64,000 nt of DNA from contig JAISCA010000048.1 of the NCBI GenBank assembly GCA_031265875.1, forward strand, positions 1-64,000, given 5' to 3'. Positions 28,838-38,835 of the stretch are shown here, in pieces; position 1 is the stretch's first letter; each line of letters starts with the position of its first letter. The translations under genes were made by a program, and so were the position numbers. The notes below the pieces were generated by a model that had not been told where the DNA came from, made no database searches, and worked only from the letters and a program-made list of their open reading frames with translations. This stretch comes from Propionibacteriaceae bacterium (lineage in GTDB: Bacteria > Actinomycetota > Actinomycetes > Propionibacteriales > Propionibacteriaceae).

Positions 28838-29511
28838 GGCTGCTCCTGGTGGGCTCGCTGGGCCAGCTGACGCAGACGATCGACCATGGCGTCGGGCCGA
28901 TCGGCCCGGAAGACGGCCGTTCCGGCCACGAAACTGTCGGCCCCGGCGGCGGCCGCCCGTTCGATGGTGTCGAGGGAGACGCCGCCATCGACTTGAACCG
29001 CCAAGGTCAAGCCGGCGGCGCTGGCCAACCGACGCAAGGCCGTGATCTTGGGCAGAACTAAGTCAAGGAAACCTTGACCACCGAAGCCGGGTTCGACAGT
29101 CATCAACAGCACCATGTCGAATTGACCCAGGATGGGGGCGACCGCCTCGATCGGAGTGGCCGGGTTGAGGCCGACCGCCGCCTTGGCCCCCAGCCGGCGC
29201 AACTCACGGGCCAGGCGCACCGGAGCCTGGGCCGCCTCCAAATGGAAGGTGACCGAGGCGGCTCCGGCTTCGGCGTAGGCCGGAGCCCAGCGGTCGGGCG
29301 CCTCGATCATGAGGTGGAGGTCGAGCGGCAGATCGGTGCAACGCCGGATGGCTTCCACCACGGGCAGGCCCAGGGTCAGATTGGGCACGAAGTGATTGTC
29401 CATGACATCGACGTGGAGGGCGTCGGCCGAGGACACCCGGGCGACTTCGTCGGCCAAGTGAGAGAAATCGGCGTTCAGAATGCTAGGAGCGATGGTGATG
29501 GGCCTGGGCAC
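28834..29511 (-). CDS. rpe: ribulose-phosphate 3-epimerase
   Basis: A 225-aa TIM barrel of the pentose phosphate pathway. The diagnostic strands are all seen: APSILNADF at the N-terminus, [12 protein letters not shown] with metal-binding His and Asp, [18 protein letters not shown], and VDGGV. The start is a GTG 28 bp after rsmB. Coupled downstream to thrC. Confidence 0.95.
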   Translation of the reverse strand: MPRPITIAPSILNADFSHLADEVARVSSADALHVDVMDNHFVPNLTLGLPVVEAIRRCTDLPLDLHLMIEAPDRWAPAYAEAGAASVTFHLEAAQAPVRLARELRRLGAKAAVGLNPATPIEAVAPILGQFDMVLLMTVEPGFGGQGFLDLVLPKITALRRLASAAGLTLAVQVDGGVSLDTIERAAAAGADSFVAGTAVFRADRPDAMVDRLRQLAQRAHQEQP

Positions 29512-29539
29512 GGGCTCAGCTTAGCCCGACCGGACCGGC

Positions 29540-30865
29540 TCAGCCTCGACGCAACAGAGCGCAGAACATAGCGTCTGTGCCATGGCGATGGGGCCACAGT
29601 TGCAGATACGGCCCCCGGCTGGCTTGGGGCAGCTCGGGCCAGATCCCACTGGCCTCGATCAGATCGACGTCCCGGCGCCGGGCTAGGACGGCTTCGACCA
29701 CTGCGACGGTCTCCTGGTGGTGGGGCGAGCAGGTCACGTAGGCCACCACGGCCCCGCTCCGGCCCAGATCGAGGGCGGAGTCCAATAGCTCGGTTTGCAG
29801 CTTGGTCAAGTCGACCAGGTCTGTTAGCTGACGGCGCCAACGCGATTCCGGGCGTCGCCGCAAGGAGCCCAGCCCGGTGCATGGCACGTCGGCCAGGACG
29901 CGGCTGAAGCCACCCGGTCGGCCGGGGGGACGCCGCCCGTCCGCCACCGCCACCACCGGTTGGTCCGGGTAGGCCCGCAGCGCCTGTCGCACCAACTGGG
30001 CCCGGTGGAAGTGCGGCTCAGTCGCCAGCAGGGGCTGCCCGGCCTGGATCGCGGCCCCCCAGAGCAGGGCGGTCTTGCCGCCGGGGCCAGCGCAGAGGTC
30101 GAGCCACGGGCCCGCCGGAGCCGGAGCCCGGCTCAAACCCAGCCCGACCAATTGGCTGCCCTCGTCTTGGACGCCGGCCCGGCCGGCCACCAGGGCCGGC
30201 CAGCGGGTCGGGTCGCCCTTCACCCGGACGGCCCGGTCCGACCAACGACCGGGCTCGGCCCCGGCCGCCACCAGCTCGGCCGGCTCGATCAAACCGGGAT
30301 AGCAGACCAAGCTGGTGGTCGGCGGCTGGTTGTTGGCGGCCAAGGCCAAAGCGGCTTCGGAGAAGCCCAGCGTGTCGACGTAGGCCTGAGCGATCCAGGC
30401 CGGGTGGCTGGTGCGCAAGGCCAGGTCCTCGATCGGTTCCAAGCCTTGGCTCAAGTGGTCCAGCCAGTCCTCCCAGGTCCGCTCCGAGATCCGCCGCGAG
30501 ACGGCGTTGACTAGACCGGTGACACGCGCCCCGATGGTGTCGCGGGCCAGGTCGACGGCCGAGGAGACGGCCACCGCCCGAGGCAGGCGCAGCCGCAGCG
30601 ACTGGTGGCAGGACAGACGTAGAAGGTCGACTAAGGCCGGCTGCAGGCTGTTCAGAGGCCGGCCGGCGGCCGCCACCAGGATGCGGTCGTAGACGCCCCG
30701 GTGGCGGCAGACGCCGGCCACCAATTCGGTCGTCAACCCGGCGTCACGGGTGGACAGGTGGGCCTGGGCCAAGCCCTGACGCAGGGCCAGGTTGGCGTAA
30801 GCTCCCTCGGCGTCGATCTGACGCAGGATTTGGAAAGCCAACCGCCGGGCTGGGCTAACGGTCAT
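29540..30865 (-). CDS. rsmB: 16S rRNA (cytosine-967-C5)-methyltransferase RsmB
   Basis: A 441-aa SAM-dependent RNA methyltransferase. The N-terminal 130 residues are a NusB-like helical domain. The catalytic part has the SAM motif LDLCAGPGGKTALL and both active-site cysteines, in DVPCTGLGSLRR and YVTCSPHHQE. The ATG at 30865 overlaps the fmt stop by 11 bp, the usual fmt-rsmB coupling. Confidence 0.94.
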   Translation of the reverse strand: MTVSPARRLAFQILRQIDAEGAYANLALRQGLAQAHLSTRDAGLTTELVAGVCRHRGVYDRILVAAAGRPLNSLQPALVDLLRLSCHQSLRLRLPRAVAVSSAVDLARDTIGARVTGLVNAVSRRISERTWEDWLDHLSQGLEPIEDLALRTSHPAWIAQAYVDTLGFSEAALALAANNQPPTTSLVCYPGLIEPAELVAAGAEPGRWSDRAVRVKGDPTRWPALVAGRAGVQDEGSQLVGLGLSRAPAPAGPWLDLCAGPGGKTALLWGAAIQAGQPLLATEPHFHRAQLVRQALRAYPDQPVVAVADGRRPPGRPGGFSRVLADVPCTGLGSLRRRPESRWRRQLTDLVDLTKLQTELLDSALDLGRSGAVVAYVTCSPHHQETVAVVEAVLARRRDVDLIEASGIWPELPQASRGPYLQLWPHRHGTDAMFCALLRRG

Positions 30866-31805
30866 GTCCGGCGCCCATCGGATCGATCGGCCCCAAGGTG
30901 ATCGGGCCGGTCGATCTCAGCCCCCGGGCCCAATCCACCGCCGCCATGGCCTTGCGCCCAGCCGGTGCGACTTCGAGCAGACTCAAAGCGACATCGCCGG
31001 AGCCGACCAGGACCTGGCGGCGGTCGATCTCGAGACGACCCGGCGGCAGGGTCCGGTCGGTCGGTTGGACCGCCAACAATTTGAGTCGCTGCCCGTCCAA
31101 CTCGCTCCAAGCGGCCGGCTCGGGCCAAGCCGCCCGGACCAGGCGGTCGATCCGTTCGGCCGGTCGCGTCCAATCGATTCTGACTTCGGCCGGACTCAAC
31201 TTGGGGGCGCGGCTGACTCCCTGCTCGGATTGGGGCCGAGGGCTCTCGCCCCTGGCGGCGGCGGCCAGGGACTCGACCAGCAGATCGGCCCCGGCCAACG
31301 CCAGGGCCTGCAATAACTCGCCGGAGCGCTGACGGGGCCCGATCGGCCAGGTCCGTTGACGCCAGATCGGCCCGGCGTCCAGTTCCGGGGCCAGGGTGAA
31401 ACAGGTCAGCCCGGTCTGATCTTCCCCCGCCAGCAAGGCCCGCTGAACCGGGGCGGCGCCGCGATAAGCCGGCAGCAAGGAGAAGTGCAGGTTGATCCAG
31501 CCCAGTTCGGGCAAGGCCAACAGGGCGGCCGGGATGAGACCGCCGTAAGCCACCACCGGGCAACAGTCGGGAGCCAATTGGCGCAATCTGGTGGCCAGCT
31601 CCCGGTCGCCTGGCCTAACCGGGCAAAGCGTCTCGACGCCGTTGGCCTCAGCCCAAGCCCCCACCGCCGAAGGCAGCCGGCGGGAGCTGCGACCACGCGC
31701 GGCCGGCGGCCGGGTCAGAACCGCCGCCACCGTGTGGCCGGCCTGACGCAAAGCCTCCAAACTAGGCAGCGCGACCGTCGGCGTGCCGGCGAAGACCAGT
31801 CGCAT
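30855..31805 (-). CDS. fmt: methionyl-tRNA formyltransferase
   Basis: The 316-aa enzyme formylates initiator Met-tRNA using 10-formyl-THF. MRLVFAGTPTVAL begins the Rossmann fold. The catalytic segment NLHFSLLPAYRGAAPVQ and an OB-like C-terminal domain follow. The start at 31805 is set by AGGAGGGAG directly upstream; a longer frame to 31862 is unsupported. It is usually adjacent to priA; here a secreted repeat protein separates them. Confidence 0.95.
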   Translation of the reverse strand: MRLVFAGTPTVALPSLEALRQAGHTVAAVLTRPPAARGRSSRRLPSAVGAWAEANGVETLCPVRPGDRELATRLRQLAPDCCPVVAYGGLIPAALLALPELGWINLHFSLLPAYRGAAPVQRALLAGEDQTGLTCFTLAPELDAGPIWRQRTWPIGPRQRSGELLQALALAGADLLVESLAAAARGESPRPQSEQGVSRAPKLSPAEVRIDWTRPAERIDRLVRAAWPEPAAWSELDGQRLKLLAVQPTDRTLPPGRLEIDRRQVLVGSGDVALSLLEVAPAGRKAMAAVDWARGLRSTGPITLGPIDPMGAGHDR

Positions 31806-31938
31806 GGGCTCCCTCCTGTCCGAAGGATTGGGGCCTGGCCGGTGGGCCAGACCCCAATCCAATCGGTTCAGGAGTCTAGCTTCACTAGGCGCCTGGAACT
31901 CCTACGAATGAGCCGAGTTCGGTTTCTCGGGGTCCCCG

Positions 31939-31979
31939 AAAAGTACCGGACCGGAGCGCAGCGCCGGGAGGACACTTTT
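31939..31979 (-). terminator. possible terminator downstream of the secreted repeat protein
   Basis: AAAAGT (31939-31944) and ACTTTT (31974-31979) bracket a GC-rich segment with further partial pairing (CCGG/CCGG). Read on the minus strand the hairpin ends in CTTTT, about 22 bp past the stop of the 884-aa gene. Confidence 0.4.
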
Positions 31980-32001
31980 GGGGCTTCTAGATGACCTGGC
32001 C

Positions 32002-33495
32002 TCACCTGGTCACGGTCAAAGCCGGTGCAGTGCCCGAGATGGTCAGACCTTGGTAGGTCATGGTGGTGGTCAAGACGATGACGTTGCCAGCTTTCTCAGC
32101 GCTGGGCAGCTTGTACGAGCTGGCGGTCGAGAACAGCGTGCCGTTCCTGGTCCAACGCCTGGTCGTAGTCGGCCAACCCTCCGGCGCCGACGCCTTCAAA
32201 GTCGAACCAGGCGTCGCCACACCCTGCACCGGAGCCGCCAAAGCGCTCGGATCGAACACCTCGACCTGAGCCTGACCGGTCGCGCCACCGTAGCTAGCCG
32301 TCACCAGACAGGTCCGCCGCGACGGCGCCTGACCGGTCGGGAAGGCACAACCCTGATCCAACGAATAGGTCAAGGTCGCGCCGGTCGCGCCGGCCGGGAT
32401 GACGTTGCCGTAAGAGTCCTTCACGACCACCGTGAAGTCGGCTCCGCCGGCGTTGGTGATCGCCTTCGCCTTCGGCGTGATGGTCAAAGTCGCCGGAGCG
32501 CCCAGACCGACGGTCAAAACCGGCGAGGTGGCCGAGATGGTCAGACCCTGGTAGGTCATGGTGGTAGTCAGAACGATGGTGTTGCCGATCTTCTCAGTGC
32601 TGGGCAGCTTGTACGAGCTGGCGGTCGAGAACTTCGTGCCATTCCGGATCCAACTCCTAGTCGTGGTCGGCCAACCCTCGGGCGGTGAGGCCTTCAAGGT
32701 TGAACCTGGCACGGCCAGGCCCTGGACCGAGGCGGCCAAGGCGCTGGGGTCGAACACCTCGACCTGGGCTTGACCGGTCACGCCACCGTAGCTAGCCGTC
32801 ACCAGACAGGTCCGCCGCGACGGCGCCTGACCGGTCGGGAAAGCACAACCCTCAGCCAAGGAATAGGTCAGAGTCGCGCCCTGAGCGCCCTCGGGGATGA
32901 CATTGCCCTTGGCGTCTTTCACGACCACCGTGAAGTCGGCTCCGCCGGCGTTGGTGATCGCCTTCGCCTTCGGCGTGATGGTCAAGCTGGCCGGAGCGCC
33001 CACCCCGACGGTCAAAGCCGGCGAGGAAGCCGAGATGGTCAGACCCTGATAGGTCATCGAAGTCGTCAGCTCGATGACATTGCCGATCTTCTCAGTGCTG
33101 GGCAGCTTGTACGAGCTGGCGGTCGAGAACTTCGTGCCATTCCGGGTCCAGACCCTAGTGGTGGTCGGCCAACCCGCAGGCGGCGCCGCCTTCAGGGTCT
33201 CACCGGGCACCGCCAGACCTTGCACCGGCGCCGCCAAGGCGCTGGGGTCGAAGACCTCGACCTGAGCTTTGGCCGTCAATTCACCGAAGGTCGCCGTCAC
33301 CTGGCAGGTCCGCCGCGACGGTTCCTGACCGCTCGGGAACTGGCAGGAGTCGCCGTAGGAGAAACTGACCGCGAAAGCCGGCGATGGGGCGCCGAAAGCG
33401 TCCCGTGCGTCAACCGTGATGACTGGATTGTCGGTGTTGGTCATGGCCTTGCGGTCGATCTTGATCGACAGAGTGGGCTGGGCCGGGCCAGCCTC
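32002..33495 (-). repeat. three tandem 498-bp coding repeats
   Basis: Within the secreted-protein gene the motif GTCAGACC and its context recur at 32042, 32540 and 33038, an exact 498-bp period (166 codons). The two repeats nearest the 3' end are nearly identical at DNA level. The most N-terminal one is diverged in its Ig-like half, indicating recent duplication at the C-terminal end. Confidence 0.85.
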
Positions 33496-34656
33496 ACCGC
33501 CCCGGAAGAGCTTCAGCCAGTCGATGTGCAAGAACCAGTTGAGCAGGTAGCTGGCGCCGTCGCCAGCCAACCGGGACAAGGCGGCGAAGAAGCCCTCGTC
33601 CGGCGTGCCCGGTGTCGCCACCCAGGGCAACTGGTCCAGGGCCGCTTGCAGGGCCTCTTGGCTGGCCGCCCGCAGGGCGGCCGCGATCTGGGCCGAGATA
33701 GCGGTCCAGGAGGAGGCCGGGTCGAGCGTGACCTGAACCCCGATGCCGGCCAAACCGGTCTGCAACTGCTCCAGCAGAGCGGTCTTGGCGGCCAGGATGG
33801 CGGCGTCGATCCGGATCTGAATCTCGTCTTGGAGCGCCCGCCAACCAGCGTCGATCAGGATCGAGACGTAGTCCAAGTTGGACAGAGTCTCCACCACCGA
33901 GTCGGCCTTGCTGCCGGCGTTGATGACGGCGGTGCCGCTGGCCAAGAGGCCGATGTTGCCGCTGTTCCAGCCCGTCACCGTGATCTCACGCGGGGTGTCG
34001 TTGACATTGACGATAACCACTCGCTTCTGGTTCCAGGCCGTCACGTTGTAGTTGTAATAGGAAGTGTTGACTCCCACGCCGAGGGCGTAGATAGGCGAGC
34101 CGAGATTGCTCTTGACCTTGGTCGGAGCCGTGCCGACGCTGACCAAGGGGGCGTTCCAAACCTGGTTCACGATGGAGTCGGCGGTGGCCTGTTGGTCGGC
34201 CGCCAGACCGAGGGCGGCGACGATGTCCGCCACGGCGTAATCGACCGTCCGGGCGATCACAGCCAACACGAACTCATTGGTCAAAATAGAGTTGACCAAT
34301 TGGCTCTCGGCCACAGCGTCGACGGCGGAGTCGATCAAAGCGTCTAAACGCTCGTCTTGAATGTATTGCGCGATCACACCTTTGGCAGTGGATTTGATCA
34401 GCGGGGTGGCCAAGTCAAGGATGGCCTGCGGATTGCCGATGGTGGCTTTGACCGTCTCGGCCACCATGGACTCGACGGTGCTGTTGACGCTGGCATAAGC
34501 GTCCTCCACGCGACTGTTGACGATCTCGACCAACTGATCGTAGGTCGCGACCGACTGGTCGATCTGTTCGGGGGTCTGGGCCGCTATCGCCGGAGTCACG
34601 ACCAAACTGGCCGCCACGGCTACGGCGACGACGGGAAAAATAAGCCGTCTCTTCAT
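32002..34656 (-). CDS. secreted protein with three C-terminal Ig-like tandem repeats
   Basis: An 884-aa exported protein. Residues 1-26 form a signal peptide (two Arg then a hydrophobic core ending in AIAA). Residues 27-380 are mostly helical and Val/Ala/Asp/Gln-rich, with no family I recognise. The C-terminal 490 residues are three repeats of 166 aa. Each has a 'GADFTVVVKD' Ig-like half containing two cysteines (CAFPTGQAPSRRTC), likely a disulfide, and a half with 'W-x-R-N-G-T-x-F-S' typical of actinobacterial surface Ig-like repeats. The third repeat ends exactly at the C-terminus. There is no LPXTG motif or transmembrane anchor, so it is probably released or held non-covalently. Function is unknown. 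Confidence 0.8.
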   Translation of the reverse strand: MKRRLIFPVVAVAVAASLVVTPAIAAQTPEQIDQSVATYDQLVEIVNSRVEDAYASVNSTVESMVAETVKATIGNPQAILDLATPLIKSTAKGVIAQYIQDERLDALIDSAVDAVAESQLVNSILTNEFVLAVIARTVDYAVADIVAALGLAADQQATADSIVNQVWNAPLVSVGTAPTKVKSNLGSPIYALGVGVNTSYYNYNVTAWNQKRVVIVNVNDTPREITVTGWNSGNIGLLASGTAVINAGSKADSVVETLSNLDYVSILIDAGWRALQDEIQIRIDAAILAAKTALLEQLQTGLAGIGVQVTLDPASSWTAISAQIAAALRAASQEALQAALDQLPWVATPGTPDEGFFAALSRLAGDGASYLLNWFLHIDWLKLFRGGEAGPAQPTLSIKIDRKAMTNTDNPVITVDARDAFGAPSPAFAVSFSYGDSCQFPSGQEPSRRTCQVTATFGELTAKAQVEVFDPSALAAPVQGLAVPGETLKAAPPAGWPTTTRVWTRNGTKFSTASSYKLPSTEKIGNVIELTTSMTYQGLTISASSPALTVGVGAPASLTITPKAKAITNAGGADFTVVVKDAKGNVIPEGAQGATLTYSLAEGCAFPTGQAPSRRTCLVTASYGGVTGQAQVEVFDPSALAASVQGLAVPGSTLKASPPEGWPTTTRSWIRNGTKFSTASSYKLPSTEKIGNTIVLTTTMTYQGLTISATSPVLTVGLGAPATLTITPKAKAITNAGGADFTVVVKDSYGNVIPAGATGATLTYSLDQGCAFPTGQAPSRRTCLVTASYGGATGQAQVEVFDPSALAAPVQGVATPGSTLKASAPEGWPTTTRRWTRNGTLFSTASSYKLPSAEKAGNVIVLTTTMTYQGLTISGTAPALTVTR

Positions 34657-34715
34657 ACACGGGGCTTTCTTGATCAGCGCATAGCGCGGGAGACTGGTTT
34701 CCCCACTTCGCCTGC

Positions 34716-34743
34716 ATTGTAACGCCTGGATTACTGGCTTGAA
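34716..34743 (-). promoter_or_regulatory. candidate promoter of the secreted repeat protein gene
   Basis: On the minus strand TTCAAG (34743-34738), a 16-bp spacer and TACAAT (34721-34716, five of six consensus bases) lie about 60 bp upstream of the ATG, in a relatively AT-rich gap after priA. Confidence 0.4.
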
Positions 34744-34771
34744 TAGGAGTCAGTGAATATTCTGATCGAAT

Positions 34772-36829
34772 TCAAAATAGATCGACCGGGTCGAGCCGCC
34801 AACTGATCGCCCCCGGCGTCTTGGCCCCGGAACGGGCCTGGGCCAGGCCCCGCACCAGACCGGCCAGGTCACGGCCCTGGGCGGCCGGACAACGCAGTAT
34901 GAGACGGGCCTGGTCCGGGTCGCCCGGATCGGCCGTCGGCCCCAACCGCTCCACCCAACTGGCCGCGGCCAGTTGGGCCTCGACCTCGGCCAGGGCCGCC
35001 GCTTCGCCTTGCAGGCTGGCCAGCCGGAAGGCCGGTGGCAGATGGGCCAGGGCCCGGTCGGCCAGCTCGCGGCTGGCGAAACCGGCCGGATCGAGTCTGA
35101 GCCAGGCTTGGACGGTGCGGTCCTGGGGCGGGGCCACCAGCAACACTCGGCCGCCCACCTCCCCTGGACGAACCAGGCTGGTGGCCGCCCACCAACGGCG
35201 CAAGGCGCTGGGCCCGGCCCCCAAATCCGGCCGCGCCAGCAAAGCCGCGCCGTCCAGCAGACAAGCCGCCGCGTAGCCGGCCTCGGCCGTTGGCTCGGCC
35301 CCCGGCGTGGCCACCACCAGGGCCGGACGGTCCGGCAGACCGGGCAATGGGTTGTCCCCGTCGGCGTGCAGCACCGTGACTTCGGGGAAGGCCTGGGCCA
35401 ACTCCTCAGCGGTGCGGGCCGCGCCCGTGGTGGTGGCCCGGTAACGCTGGCTGCGGCAATGGAGACAGCGCCAATCCGCGCTGGAACGGCCGCACCAGCG
35501 ACAGCTCAACTGCGGCCGTCCCACTTGGCGCCCCCCCGGCCGGCCAGAGGCCGAGGACGGCGCCGAAGTCGGTTCCGCCGCCGTCCAGCCGATCTCCACC
35601 AGCGGCCCGCCGCAAACGCAGCGCAGCGGCTGGCCGCAGTCACGACAGAACAGACCCCGGCGATGACCCCGGTGCGGCACTTGGATCAGGACTGGGCCGA
35701 GACCGAGGCCGGCCCGGATGACGGCGAAGACGTCGTGGGGCAGACGAGCCGAACGGACGGCCGGGGCCAACCGCTCGGCTTGGTCGGACTGACCGGCGAC
35801 CTGGGTCCGGGCCGACTGCCGCCGGGTCCAAGCCGGTGGCTGGCTGATCGGCCGCAGCCAGCCCTGTTCCAGCCAAGCCGCCGCTTCGGGACTGCGCCCA
35901 TGCGCCGCCAGCAGCAGACCGGCTCCCCGGCCGCTGGCGTGCAGAGCCACCACGTCGCGCGTCAGCGGGTAGGGCGCCCGGGGCTCGACGTAAGAGTCGT
36001 CGGCGTCGTCCCACAAGCCGATCAGACCTAGTTCGGGCAAGGGCAAGTAGGCCGCCGCTCGGCTGCCCACCACCACTTGGGCCCGGCCGGCCAGGGCGGC
36101 CAGGTAGCCCCGGTAACGCGCCGCCGGCCCCAGATCGGCGGTCTGGCGCACCACCCGGCGAGGATCGACCCGGCTTTGTAGGGCCGCCACCAGGCGGTCG
36201 CAGTCCTTGGCGTCCGGGGCCACCAGAATGGCGTTGCGGCCCGACTCGACGGTGGCGGCGGCGGCCGCCGCCAACCCGTCCGCCCAATCCCCCAGCGGGC
36301 TGGCCGCCGGGGCCACCTCCCACAGAGCCCGGGGCGCGCCTCCGGCCGCCAGGGCCGCCAAAAAACCGTCCCCGGCTCGGTACTCGGCCAACGGGCTGTC
36401 CCGCCAACGCGGCGGTGCCGGCGGCGGCAGGACCGGCGGCTGGGCCCGGGCGGCCGTGGCGTGACGTGGCGGCAGGGCCAACCGGGCCACGTCGACGAAA
36501 CTCCCGCCGCAATGGTCCGCCACCGCCCGCAGCAGCCGTCGCCCGGCCGGCGGCAGCACCACCTCCGAACCGGCCAATCGGATCAAGGGCAACAAGCGAG
36601 GCTGATCAGAGGTCGGGGACAGCTCCATGACATAGGCGTCGACCAAACGCCCAGAGAAACGAACCTTGGCCCTGACGCCGGGCTGGACCTGCTCGGCCAA
36701 TTGGGGCCCGACGGCGTAGTCGAACAAATGATCCAAGTGGGGCAAGGACAGATCGACGTAGACCTGGGCCACCAGTGCGGTCTCGGTCAGGGCCTGGTCC
36801 GGGCCTGAGCCATCCTGCTGAGCGGCCAT
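34772..36829 (-). CDS. priA: primosomal protein N' (PriA), helicase-inactive actinobacterial form
   Basis: A 685-aa PriA-like protein. The N-terminal DNA-binding domain (VDLSLPHLDHLFDYAV) and the zinc-binding cysteine cluster (CRDCGQPLRCVCGG ... CRWCG ... CLHC) are intact. The Walker A GKT is absent, and the DEAH box region reads LWDDADDSYVEP instead of DEEHDSSYK. Loss of ATPase motifs is known for actinobacterial PriA, so this should act as a structural restart factor. The ATG at 36829 is preferred; a longer frame to 36931 would add 34 atypical residues. Confidence 0.88.
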   Translation of the reverse strand: MAAQQDGSGPDQALTETALVAQVYVDLSLPHLDHLFDYAVGPQLAEQVQPGVRAKVRFSGRLVDAYVMELSPTSDQPRLLPLIRLAGSEVVLPPAGRRLLRAVADHCGGSFVDVARLALPPRHATAARAQPPVLPPPAPPRWRDSPLAEYRAGDGFLAALAAGGAPRALWEVAPAASPLGDWADGLAAAAAATVESGRNAILVAPDAKDCDRLVAALQSRVDPRRVVRQTADLGPAARYRGYLAALAGRAQVVVGSRAAAYLPLPELGLIGLWDDADDSYVEPRAPYPLTRDVVALHASGRGAGLLLAAHGRSPEAAAWLEQGWLRPISQPPAWTRRQSARTQVAGQSDQAERLAPAVRSARLPHDVFAVIRAGLGLGPVLIQVPHRGHRRGLFCRDCGQPLRCVCGGPLVEIGWTAAEPTSAPSSASGRPGGRQVGRPQLSCRWCGRSSADWRCLHCRSQRYRATTTGAARTAEELAQAFPEVTVLHADGDNPLPGLPDRPALVVATPGAEPTAEAGYAAACLLDGAALLARPDLGAGPSALRRWWAATSLVRPGEVGGRVLLVAPPQDRTVQAWLRLDPAGFASRELADRALAHLPPAFRLASLQGEAAALAEVEAQLAAASWVERLGPTADPGDPDQARLILRCPAAQGRDLAGLVRGLAQARSGAKTPGAISWRLDPVDLF

Positions 36830-36991
36830 GCCCTCAGCTTGCCACCCGTCGCCGACAGGCTCGACCCGACCGGCCGAGGGCCGGACCGTAGACTCCAGCG
36901 CCGTTCCTCTCGACAATCGACGAAATGACATCGGCTAAGCTCGGTCAAGACTGTTTCGGGCAATGACGCCCCGGTCGAGAAAGGAACTCCG

Positions 36992-37645
36992 ATGAAAACA
37001 GTGATGGTATTCGGCGACTCCAACTCCTGGGGCTGGGACCCCACCAACCGGTTGGACGGCCAGAAACTGCGCCGTCATCCCGACGACGTGCGTTGGCCCG
37101 GCGTCATGGCGGCCCAACTGGGACCGGATTACAAGGTCATCGTGGACGGTCTGAACGGGCGCACCACGGTGTGGAACGATCCGATCGAGGAGTACCGCTG
37201 CGGCAAGGACCAGATCGTGCCCAGCCTGGACGCCCAGGCTCCCTTCGACCTGGTCATCATCATGGTCGGCACCAACGACCTCAAAGCCCGCTACACCGTC
37301 ACGGCCCAAGACATCGCCAACGGGGCCGGCATCCTGGTGGACAAGGCTCTGCACGCCTGCGCCGGCGACTACGTGGGCGATCCGGCCGTCCTGCTGATCA
37401 GCCCGCCGGTCTTGGGCCCCACCATCGAGACCGACATCTTCGAGCTCATGTTCGCTGGCGGCCTGGCCAAGTCGCGCCAGTTCGCGACCTACTTCAAAGC
37501 GGTGGCCGAGTCTTACGGCGTGCATTACTTCGACGCCGGCGCCGTGGTGCAGTGCTCGCAATACGACGGCCTCCACCTCGATCCCGACCAGCACGCCATC
37601 CTCGGCGCCGCCCTGGCCGGACAGGTCAAGGTCATCTTGGGCTGA
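36992..37645 (+). CDS. SGNH-family esterase/lipase
   Basis: A 217-aa hydrolase with the four SGNH blocks: GDSNSWG (nucleophile S10), GLNGRT (block II), VGTNDL (Asn of block III) and DGLHLDPDQH with the catalytic Asp-His. It has no signal peptide, so it is cytoplasmic. The closest family members are arylesterase/acyl-CoA thioesterase I-like proteins. GAAAGGA precedes the ATG. It is the only plus-strand gene between rhaB and padR, and converges with metK leaving a single base between the stops. Confidence 0.9.
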   Translation: MKTVMVFGDSNSWGWDPTNRLDGQKLRRHPDDVRWPGVMAAQLGPDYKVIVDGLNGRTTVWNDPIEEYRCGKDQIVPSLDAQAPFDLVIIMVGTNDLKARYTVTAQDIANGAGILVDKALHACAGDYVGDPAVLLISPPVLGPTIETDIFELMFAGGLAKSRQFATYFKAVAESYGVHYFDAGAVVQCSQYDGLHLDPDQHAILGAALAGQVKVILG

Positions 37646-37646
37646 C

Positions 37647-38831
37647 CTAGCCAGGCACAGCGGCCAAGAGGTCTTCCACCCGGTCGGTCCGCTCCCAGGT
37701 CATGACATCGAGCTGACGGCCGAAGTGGCCGTAGTTGGTGACCTGGGAGTAGATCGGGCGCAACAGATCGAGGCGATCGATGATGGCCCGGGGCCGAAGA
37801 TCGAAGACCTGGTCGATGGCCTGTTGGATCTGCTCCACCGGCACCCGGTTGGTGCCATGGCAGTCGACGTGCAAACCGACCGGATGGGCCCGGCCGATGG
37901 CGTATCCGACCTGGACCAAGCAGCGCTCGGCCAGGCCGGCCGCCACCACATTCTTGGCCACCCAGCGCAGGGCGTAGGCGGCCGAGCGGTCGACCTTCGA
38001 AGGGTCCTTGCCTGAGAAAGCGCCGCCGCCGTGCGGGGCCGAGCCGCCGTAGGTGTCGACGATGATCTTGCGGCCGGTCACGCCGGCGTCTCCGGCCGGG
38101 CCGCCGACCACGAACTGACCGGTCGGGTTGACGAAGACGCTCAAGCCAGGAGCGGGCAAGTCATAGGTGGCCAGGACCGGCCTCACCACTTCGGCCAGCA
38201 GGCCGGACCGGACCCGGGCTTGGCTGACCTGGTCCGTGTGCTGGGTCGAGACCACCACGGTCTCCAATGAGACTGGCCGGTCGTCTTGGTAGGCCACCGT
38301 GACCTGGGTCTTGCCGTCGGGACCTAAGAAGTCGAGCAGGCCCTGGCGCCGGACCTGGGCCAGACGCTCGGACAGGCGATGGGCCAAGTCGATCGGCAAG
38401 GGCATCAAGGAGGGCGTCTCCCGGCAGGCGTACCCGAACATGAAGCCCTGGTCACCGGCCCCCTGGCGGTCGTACCGATCGGCTGAGCCGTCCCGGCTCT
38501 CCTCCGCCTGATCGACGCCTTGGGCGATATCGGGCGATTGATTGCCGATCGCCACCAGGACGCCGCAAGAATTGCCGTCGAAGCCACTGGCCGGCGAGTC
38601 ATAGCCGATCTCGACGATCCGGTCGCGCACGATCTGGGCGATGTCGGCGTAACCCTCGGTCGTGACCTCGCCCGCCACCAGAGCCAAACCGGTCGTGACC
38701 AAAGTTTCGACCGCCACCCGGCTCATCGGGTCCTGGGCCAACAAGGCGTCCAGGATCGAGTCGGAGATGGCGTCGGCGATCTTGTCGGGATGCCCTTCGG
38801 TGACTGACTCAGAAGTGAACAGCCGAGCCAT
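37647..38831 (-). CDS. metK: S-adenosylmethionine synthetase
   Basis: The 394-aa enzyme makes SAM from methionine and ATP. It starts [17 protein letters not shown], with [12 protein letters not shown] and the [19 protein letters not shown] loop in place. The ATG at 38831 is chosen; a longer frame to 38987 reads through rpoZ. It lies only 4 bp downstream of rpoZ, where most actinobacteria have coaBC between these two genes. There is no room for a SAM riboswitch. Confidence 0.97.
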   Translation of the reverse strand: MARLFTSESVTEGHPDKIADAISDSILDALLAQDPMSRVAVETLVTTGLALVAGEVTTEGYADIAQIVRDRIVEIGYDSPASGFDGNSCGVLVAIGNQSPDIAQGVDQAEESRDGSADRYDRQGAGDQGFMFGYACRETPSLMPLPIDLAHRLSERLAQVRRQGLLDFLGPDGKTQVTVAYQDDRPVSLETVVVSTQHTDQVSQARVRSGLLAEVVRPVLATYDLPAPGLSVFVNPTGQFVVGGPAGDAGVTGRKIIVDTYGGSAPHGGGAFSGKDPSKVDRSAAYALRWVAKNVVAAGLAERCLVQVGYAIGRAHPVGLHVDCHGTNRVPVEQIQQAIDQVFDLRPRAIIDRLDLLRPIYSQVTNYGHFGRQLDVMTWERTDRVEDLLAAVPG

Positions 38832-38835
38832 CGGC

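Noticed and set aside
32770..34347. 525-aa plus-strand open frame
   Set aside because: Antisense shadow of the secreted repeat protein, whose signal peptide and repeats are real.
36830..36991. Promoters in the priA/esterase divergent gap
   Set aside because: Only partial -35-like and -10-like matches with poor spacing; nothing firm enough to list.
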